Notes under the pieces: generated by a model
What the model saw: the letters and a program-made list of their open reading frames with translations, nothing else
Databases searched by the model: none
What the model was told of the DNA's origin: nothing
Assembly (NCBI GenBank): GCA_905236605.1
Contig: CAJORD010000106.1
Coordinates: 1-10,618, forward strand
Direction of reading: 5' to 3'
DNA length: 10,618 nucleotides
Origin: an uncultured Synergistales bacterium
Lineage (GTDB): Bacteria > Synergistota > Synergistia > Synergistales > Aminobacteriaceae
Program-made: the position numbers and the translations under genes
Shown: positions 6,130 to 10,618 of the stretch, piece after piece
Layout of the letters: each line of letters starts with the position of its first letter
Position numbering within the stretch: the first letter of the stretch is position 1

Positions 6130-9009
6130 TTATAAAATAGAAATTGCTTCGCAGGATTTCGAGTAGTCTTTCAAAAATTTCGCTGTGTAGCCCTTTGACT
6201 TCTTCATGACTTCTTCGGGCGTCCCTGAAGCTACAAGCTCACCGCCCGCTTCGCCGCCTTCAGGGCCTAAGTCGATTATATAATCTGCTGACATCAAAAC
6301 GTCAAGATTATGTTCAATGAAAACTACGGTGCTTTTATTATTGTCGATAATTTTGTGAACAATCTCCAATAATTTTTTAACGTCCGTGTAAAATAATCCC
6401 GTTGTCGGTTCGTCAAGAAGATAAAGAGTGCGGCCGCCGAATTTTTTTGAAAGTTCTTTCGAGAGTTTCACGCGTTGAGCTTCGCCGCCCGATAATGTCA
6501 GAGCCGACTGCCCGAGGCTGATATATCCTAGTCCGGCGTCTTGAATAATTTTTAACTTGTTCGCGATTTTTGGAATGTCGGCGAAAAATTCCATAGCTTC
6601 GTCAACCGTCATCGCGAGAACGTCAGCTATACTTTTATTTTTGAATGTTACTTCGAGTGTTTCGTGATTGTAGCGCGTGCCTTTGCAAATTTCGCAGTCC
6701 GAATAAATATCAGGCAAAAATAACATCGACGTCTTGACGCTACCGGCCCCTCCGCAGGCTTCACAGCGTCCTCCCTTGACGTTAAAACTAAATCGACCGG
6801 CCGAGTATCCTCGAATTTTTGATTCTGGAAGCGCTGCAAAAAATTCGCGAATTAAAGAGAAAACTCCCGTATAAGTCGCAGGGTTTGAGCGCGGCGTTCT
6901 TCCGATTGGACTTTGGTCAACAAGAACAATATTATCAAAAAATTCTGTGCCCTCGATGCTCGCGAACTTGCCCGGACGTTCACGAAAATCACTATCCAAA
7001 ATTCTTCGCATTCCTTTATATAAGACGTCGTAAAGAAAGCTGCTTTTGCCCGAACCGGATACGCCGCTGATACACGTGAAAACACCAACAGGGATTTTCA
7101 CGTCAATATTTTTCAAGTTGTGATGTTCGGCTCCGTTCACTTTGACCCAACCGGCGGGTTTGCGGCGCGATTTTTTGCGAACAATTCCTGAGGCTTCGCC
7201 ACGAAGATATTTTCCGGTCTTGCCGTCGGATTTCAAAACTTTTGCATAGCTCCCGGAATATAAAATTTCTCCGCCTTTGTCGCCAGCTTCGGGGCCAAGT
7301 TCGATTAACTCATCAGCAGCTTGCATAGTCTCGCGGTCATGTTCAACTACTACGACGGTATTGCCAAGATTTTTTATAGATTGCAACGAACGAATTAATT
7401 TTTCTGTGTCGCGCGAATGAAGTCCGATCGTCGGCTCGTCAAGAACATAAAGAACGCCGCTTAAATTTGAGCCTATCTGCGTAGCAAGTCGGATTCTTTG
7501 ACTTTCGCCGCCTGAAAGAGTGTCCGCGCGTCTTAGCAAAGACAGATAGCCGACGCCGACATTAACCAAAAATTCAAGACGTTTAATAATTTCATTGAGA
7601 ACTTGATCTATAATCGCGTGTTCTGATTTTGTGAGTTTGAATTTTTTAATCACGTTCACGAGATTTTCAACAGGCATTTCGAGCAGCTCGCCAATGCCGT
7701 AGCCTGACACTTTGACATTCAAAGCCTCTTGACGAAGACGCAAGCCGCCGCAAGTTTTGCAAATGTCTTCTTCGCGATACTGCGCAACTTCTTCGGCGAC
7801 ATTTTCATTATCGGCGAACCATTTTAATTTTTCTTCGAGCCAACCAACGACGCCTTCATAACGTCCCATATAAGGCCGCGCTATGCCCTTCTCATCGAAA
7901 ATCATCGGGATTTTCTCGTCGCCGCTGCCGTTCCATATAAAATCCTGAATTTCTTTTGAAAGTTTTTTGTATGGCTTCGTCAAATCCCATTTGTGTTTCT
8001 CCGCGAACATTTTCAACTTTTCAATTACATGCGGCTTAGTCTTCCAAGGGATTATTGCGCCGTCTAAGACAGAACGATCCGGGTCTATTGCAAGCTCGCG
8101 CGAAAAGTGTTCATGACTTCCAAGCCCTCCGCAGTCAGGACACGCTCCCAACGGATTATTAAATGAAAATAATCGCGGCTCTATCTCGGGCATACCGATT
8201 TCACAATCAGGGCACGAATAATTTTCAGTCATTGTATATTCGTCGTGCGTTTCAGGTTTGATTAAGACATAACCGTCAGAAAGTTTTAAAGCCGATTCGA
8301 CACTTTCAGCAAGTCGGCTGCGTTTGTCATTTGAAATTTTCAAACGGTCAACTAGGATTTCAATATTATGTCTTTTATTTTTGTCTAAAGAAATTTCTTC
8401 TTCAAGATAATAAATTGTTCCGTCAACGCGTGCGCGCGTGTAGCCCTTCTCGCGGGTCTGACTAAATAAATTTTTGAACTCGCCTTTTTTATTTTTCACC
8501 AGCGGCGCGAAAATTTCAACGCGTAAATCTTTCTCATGTTTCAAAATATAATCTAAAATTTCATCAATCGAATGACGCTGCACAGGCTTTCCGCATTTCG
8601 GACAATGTGGAATTCCAATTCTTCCATATAATAATCTGAAGTAATCATAAATTTCTGTTACTGTCCCGACGGTTGAGCGCGGGTTGTGTCCGGTGCCCTT
8701 CTGTTCAATCGAGATTGCGGGGGATAAACCTGAAATTTCATCGACGTCAGGTTTCTTTTGAACGCCTAAGAACTGACGCGCATAAGCCGAGAGGCTCTCG
8801 ACGTAACGCCGCTGTCCTTCCGCGTAAAGAGTATCGAAAGCAAGCGACGACTTCCCCGAACCTGAAGGCCCCGTTACAACAATTAATTTTCCGCGCGGGA
8901 GGTCTATATTAACGCCTTTGAGATTGTGTTCGCGTGCTCCTCGGATTGAAATTAAATCTGAAATTAAATTTTCGCTTTTCTCTTTCAAAATTTTGTCCAT
9001 TCCTTTCAT
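6130..9009 (-). CDS. uvrA: UvrABC excinuclease subunit A
   Basis: UvrA is the damage-sensing ATPase of nucleotide excision repair, acting as a dimer that loads UvrB. The 959 residues are close to the usual 940. In order I see Walker A GPSGSGKSS (47-55), YVESLSAYARQFLG, CPKC (136-139), CPDC pairs at 266-269 and 290-293, ABC signature LSGGESQR (498-505), DEPTIGLH, second Walker A GVSGSGKSS (649-657), zinc module C749/C752 and C772/C775, second signature LSGGEAQR (839-846) and DEPTTGL. Two usually conserved His positions in the second half differ: MLFLPD where MHFLPD is common (L763), and GLF for GLH (F873). The start is ambiguous. The ATG at 9009 has GAGG only four bases ahead, while the ATG at 9000 has it at 13. 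It heads an operon with the YvyF-like gene and prepilin peptidase. Confidence 0.97.
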   Translation of the reverse strand: MKGMDKILKEKSENLISDLISIRGAREHNLKGVNIDLPRGKLIVVTGPSGSGKSSLAFDTLYAEGQRRYVESLSAYARQFLGVQKKPDVDEISGLSPAISIEQKGTGHNPRSTVGTVTEIYDYFRLLYGRIGIPHCPKCGKPVQRHSIDEILDYILKHEKDLRVEIFAPLVKNKKGEFKNLFSQTREKGYTRARVDGTIYYLEEEISLDKNKRHNIEILVDRLKISNDKRSRLAESVESALKLSDGYVLIKPETHDEYTMTENYSCPDCEIGMPEIEPRLFSFNNPLGACPDCGGLGSHEHFSRELAIDPDRSVLDGAIIPWKTKPHVIEKLKMFAEKHKWDLTKPYKKLSKEIQDFIWNGSGDEKIPMIFDEKGIARPYMGRYEGVVGWLEEKLKWFADNENVAEEVAQYREEDICKTCGGLRLRQEALNVKVSGYGIGELLEMPVENLVNVIKKFKLTKSEHAIIDQVLNEIIKRLEFLVNVGVGYLSLLRRADTLSGGESQRIRLATQIGSNLSGVLYVLDEPTIGLHSRDTEKLIRSLQSIKNLGNTVVVVEHDRETMQAADELIELGPEAGDKGGEILYSGSYAKVLKSDGKTGKYLRGEASGIVRKKSRRKPAGWVKVNGAEHHNLKNIDVKIPVGVFTCISGVSGSGKSSFLYDVLYKGMRRILDSDFRERPGKFASIEGTEFFDNIVLVDQSPIGRTPRSNPATYTGVFSLIREFFAALPESKIRGYSAGRFSFNVKGGRCEACGGAGSVKTSMLFLPDIYSDCEICKGTRYNHETLEVTFKNKSIADVLAMTVDEAMEFFADIPKIANKLKIIQDAGLGYISLGQSALTLSGGEAQRVKLSKELSKKFGGRTLYLLDEPTTGLFYTDVKKLLEIVHKIIDNNKSTVVFIEHNLDVLMSADYIIDLGPEGGEAGGELVASGTPEEVMKKSKGYTAKFLKDYSKSCEAISIL

Positions 9010-9022
9010 TTCCCCTCTAAAT

Positions 9023-9028
9023 ATTCTA
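9023..9028 (-). promoter_or_regulatory. Weak candidate -10 box for the uvrA operon
   Basis: On the - strand TAGAAT (9028-9023) matches five of six -10 bases and is preceded by TG, but directly, without the usual one-base gap. It lies only 14 bases before the uvrA ATG, which would give a very short leader. No good -35 is visible at 16-18 bases. This is a suggestion only. Confidence 0.2.
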
Positions 9029-9040
9029 CATTAAATAACG

Positions 9041-9049
9041 TGATATTAT
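9041..9049 (+). promoter_or_regulatory. Candidate extended -10 promoter for the YbjN-family gene
   Basis: TGATATTAT, an extended -10 form, lies 38 bases before the ATG at 9088, inside the 78-base divergent space with uvrA. No clear -35 is seen. The identical nine bases occur in the equivalent place before gtrA. Confidence 0.4.
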
Positions 9050-9087
9050 TATCGAACTCAAAATTTTATGAAAGAAGGGAATTTTCA

Positions 9088-9621
9088 ATGACGATTTTTT
9101 TAATTTCGATTTTAGTTTTAGCGTTTGTGTTTTTGAAGAGCCGTCCCGCGTCGGCTAACAGCGATGAAATTTGCGAAACAATTAACGATTATTTGTCTGA
9201 AGACAACTGGAAATTTAATTTCGATGAAGACGACAAAGTTTTTACATTCAATCTTAGCATTGACGGACGACTTCAACATCTTGGGTATATGGTTTTTGTT
9301 CGTGATGATAATTACTCTGTGTACGCTATGGCACCAATAAGAGCCGATCACGAAGACGAAGAAATAATGTCAAGAATAGCCGAATTTATTTGCCGCGCTA
9401 ATTATGGACTTCGCAACGGAAATTTTGAACTCGACATGAGCGACGGCGAGATCCGTTACAAGGTTTTTGTTGACTGCGAAGATATTATCCCAAGCCGACA
9501 CATGATTAAAAATAGCATTCTTATGTCGGCGGCAATGTTTGAAAGATATTCGCCCGGCTTTATAGATGTCATGTTCAAAAACGCGGACCCCGAGGACGCC
9601 GTCGAAGAATGTGAAGCTTAA
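9088..9621 (+). CDS. YbjN-domain protein with N-terminal signal or anchor
   Basis: This 177-residue protein begins with a strongly hydrophobic segment (residues 2-16) and then KSRPASANS. That could be a signal peptide cut after ASA or an uncleaved anchor; the region before the hydrophobic stretch carries no positive charge, which is atypical for a signal peptide. The rest fits the YbjN family, which has a type III secretion chaperone-like fold: DEICETINDYLSEDNW near the start and the typical CRANYGLRNGNFELD stretch (about 107-121), followed by an all-alpha/beta tail rich in Asp and Glu. Cellular function of YbjN proteins is not well established; sensory or chaperone-like roles have been proposed. 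The ATG at 9088 is chosen because AGAAGGGA lies seven bases ahead. A GTG at 9040 in the same frame would have no ribosome site and would sit on the promoter. It is divergent from uvrA and is followed by efp 88 bases on. Confidence 0.75.
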   Translation: MTIFLISILVLAFVFLKSRPASANSDEICETINDYLSEDNWKFNFDEDDKVFTFNLSIDGRLQHLGYMVFVRDDNYSVYAMAPIRADHEDEEIMSRIAEFICRANYGLRNGNFELDMSDGEIRYKVFVDCEDIIPSRHMIKNSILMSAAMFERYSPGFIDVMFKNADPEDAVEECEA

Positions 9622-9633
9622 TAAAAGGCCGCG

Positions 9634-9698
9634 CCTCCTGAAATATTTTTTGCGTGTTATATAATTATTGTGAAATAAAGCAAAAATTTTTCAGGAGG
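9634..9698 (+). promoter_or_regulatory. Long inverted repeat that would sequester the efp ribosome binding site, possible attenuator
   Basis: CCTCCTGAAA (9634-9643) pairs perfectly with TTTCAGGAGG (9689-9698). After one T-T mismatch, six more A-T/T-A pairs and, past a bulged T, two G-C pairs follow (to 9653 and from 9680). The right arm holds the efp Shine-Dalgarno AGGAGG and is followed by TATTTTTTTC, so the structure could act as a terminator, as an RBS mask, or both. A small hairpin, AGGC-CGC-GCCT (9626-9636), overlaps the left arm and would compete with it. The probable efp -10 (9660-9665) is in the loop, so transcripts starting there lack the left arm and have a free ribosome site. Pairing is seen; regulation is inferred. 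Confidence 0.65.
9638..9665 (+). promoter_or_regulatory. Candidate efp promoter
   Basis: A perfect -10 TATAAT (9660-9665) is preceded 16 bases upstream by CTGAAA (9638-9643), four of six -35 bases. Transcription would start near 9672, about 38 bases before the efp ATG, inside the loop of the inverted repeat and after its left arm. Confidence 0.6.
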
Positions 9699-9709
9699 TA
9701 TTTTTTTCT

Positions 9710-10282
9710 ATGGCACAGGTAGCCGACACTACTAGCTTCTATGTAGGATTAAAATTACGTTGGCAAGATGCGATTTGGGAAATCGTTGAATACGATCATC
9801 ATAAAATGGGCAGAGGCGGCGCGGTAGTCCGAACGAAGCTCCGCAACGTTGAGACAGGTTCAATAGTCGAAAACTCTTTCAAGCCCGGCGAAAAATTTGA
9901 ACGCATAATTTACGAAGATAAACCCGCTCAATATTCTTACAGAGATGGCGAAGATTATGTTTTTATGGATCTCGCTACTTACGAAGAAATGAGGCTCTCA
10001 CCGCAAGTTCTTGGTGATGCAGCTAAGTACCTTGTTGATGATCTCGAAATTCAAATTGAATTTTTTGAAGGCAAGGTTATGGGGATCGAATTGCCTAAGA
10101 GCGTTACTATGAAAGTTACTGACACTCCCCCCGCTTTCAAAGGCGACACTGTAACCGGCGGTGGCAAACCTGCAACACTCGAAACAGGACTTGTAGTTAC
10201 GGTCCCGGTCTTTGTCGAACCCGGCGAAGAAATCGTAGTTGATACTCGCACCGGCGCTTATCTCGAACGAGCCAAAAAATAA
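9710..10282 (+). CDS. efp: Elongation factor P
   Basis: EF-P binds stalled ribosomes between the P and E sites and promotes peptide-bond formation at polyproline stretches. The 190-residue length and three-domain plan are normal: a KOW-like N-terminal domain with GGAVVRTKLRN, a middle OB domain, and a C-terminal OB domain with KGDTVTGGGKPATLETGLVVTVP, followed by VDTRTGAYLERA. The loop that reaches the P-site tRNA reads HHKMGRGGA, so the tip residue equivalent to E. coli K34 is Arg (R35) and the usual Pro of KPGKG is Met. That is like Arg-type EF-P, for example that of Thermus as I recall it, rather than the lysine-modified type. AGGAGG at 9693-9698 lies eleven bases before the ATG. It is upstream of an Asp23 gene, a common order in Bacillota and relatives. 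Identity is secure; modification status is unknown. Confidence 0.97.
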   Translation: MAQVADTTSFYVGLKLRWQDAIWEIVEYDHHKMGRGGAVVRTKLRNVETGSIVENSFKPGEKFERIIYEDKPAQYSYRDGEDYVFMDLATYEEMRLSPQVLGDAAKYLVDDLEIQIEFFEGKVMGIELPKSVTMKVTDTPPAFKGDTVTGGGKPATLETGLVVTVPVFVEPGEEIVVDTRTGAYLERAKK

Positions 10283-10300
10283 AAATTAAGAATAAAAATG

Positions 10301-10373
10301 AGGATTAGGGATTAAGGATTAGGATTTGAAAATGAAAAATTATTCATCATTCCTAAATCCTCACTCCTAATTA
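10301..10373. repeat. 7-base-periodic inverted repeat between efp and the Asp23 gene
   Basis: The left arm is three tandem heptamers, AGGATTA, GGGATTA and AGGATTA (10301-10321), with a fourth partial unit GGATTTG. The right arm (about 10349-10373) read on the other strand also has 7-base spacing of AGG: AGGAGTG, AGGATTT, AGGAATG. The arms pair imperfectly, and AATGA/TCATT (10331-10335 and 10347-10351) closes the loop. No T-run follows, so it is not a classic terminator. It looks like a dispersed intergenic repeat, perhaps copied elsewhere in the genome, which cannot be tested here. Confidence 0.7.
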
Positions 10374-10378
10374 TTAAA

Positions 10379-10618
10379 ATGCCTGATTCAGACGAAAAGA
10401 GAACCCCTGATATAAATCAGTCGGGCGCGGGTGGAGTTATCCACGTATCCGAAGATGTCATTGTAGAACTTGCCAGAAAAACTATCGAGGGAATTGAAAA
10501 TATAAAATTAGCCGCAAAGCTCGCCTCTAAATTTGGACTTGGACGCAGAAGCGGCGGCATTCGTGTTTCTGTTGACCATTCGCAGGGTGTGATTTCGATT
10601 GACGCTTACATTCTTGTG
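10379..10618 (+). CDS. Asp23/Gls24 family protein, N-terminal part
   Basis: The frame from the ATG at 10379 is open for 80 codons to the window edge, so the gene is cut by the window. After a polar N-terminus (residues 1-16) the sequence GGVIHVSEDVIVELARKTIEGIENI and the later GGIRVSVDHSQGVISIDAYILV match the Asp23/Gls24 (DUF322) family pattern of a VSEDVI start and alternating beta strands. Members such as YqhY and YloU of Bacillus are envelope- or fatty-acid-metabolism-linked small proteins of uncertain job. The order efp then Asp23, often followed by nusB, is widespread. No Shine-Dalgarno lies upstream; the preceding bases are CCTAATTATTAAA, the end of the inverted repeat. No better in-frame start is visible. 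Confidence 0.8.
   Translation, partial: MPDSDEKRTPDINQSGAGGVIHVSEDVIVELARKTIEGIENIKLAAKLASKFGLGRRSGGIRVSVDHSQGVISIDAYILV

Noticed and set aside
8673..8912. 79-codon + strand open frame
   Set aside because: It lies wholly inside uvrA on the opposite strand, over conserved UvrA motifs, with no family resemblance.
9040..9087. GTG start for the YbjN-family gene at 9040
   Set aside because: It would place the start codon on the likely -10 promoter and has no Shine-Dalgarno; the ATG at 9088 has one and gives a signal-like N-terminus.
9055..9090. AAAATT/AATTTT inverted repeat around the ribosome site of the YbjN-family gene
   Set aside because: It is only A-T pairs and short, and such matches are expected by chance in this AT-rich space.
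10283..10378. Small RNA or CRISPR-like repeat in the efp-Asp23 gap
   Set aside because: Units are only seven bases with no spacers, and there is no clear promoter plus terminator, so a simple inverted tandem repeat is the better description.

Overview
This AT-rich window (roughly 40% GC by eye) carries mostly housekeeping genes. Shine-Dalgarno sites are strong, genes overlap by 4 bases, and intergenic spaces are short. The gene set is recA, yraN, gtrA, adenine deaminase, an A24 prepilin peptidase, a YvyF-like zinc-ribbon protein, uvrA, a YbjN-family protein, efp and an Asp23 protein. The efp-Asp23 pairing is typical of Bacillota and related diderm lineages. Together with a prepilin peptidase and a signal-peptide-bearing YbjN protein, it suggests an anaerobic Synergistota-like or Bacillota-like bacterium. 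I infer this only from gene content and protein style; no rRNA is present to confirm it.

Layout. At the left edge (about 1-943, + strand) is the 3' part of a GmrSD/DUF262-type restriction-like protein, which runs in from outside the window. A bidirectional terminator separates it from recA (- strand). recA is followed upstream by yraN, also on the - strand. Divergent from yraN is a two-gene + strand unit, gtrA then ade, overlapping by ATGA. It converges on a three-gene - strand operon, uvrA then a YvyF-like gene then the prepilin peptidase; the last two also overlap by ATGA. Divergent from uvrA is a + strand YbjN-family gene, followed by efp and the 5' part of an Asp23/Gls24 gene that runs off the right edge.

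Functional grouping. recA and uvrA are DNA repair genes, and YraN is a nuclease-fold protein often suspected of DNA roles. The prepilin peptidase processes pilin or secretion precursors. EF-P relieves ribosome stalling at polyproline. GtrA-like and Asp23-like proteins are envelope-associated in other bacteria. The left-edge gene looks like phage defence.

No stretch over 300 bases lacks a gene. I saw no tRNA, rRNA, CRISPR array, transposase or phage gene. I did not find a complete novel system. The most interesting non-coding signals are two. The first is a long inverted repeat upstream of efp whose left arm mimics the anti-Shine-Dalgarno sequence and whose loop contains the likely efp promoter. 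The second is a 7-base-periodic inverted repeat between efp and the Asp23 gene that leaves the latter without a visible ribosome binding site.
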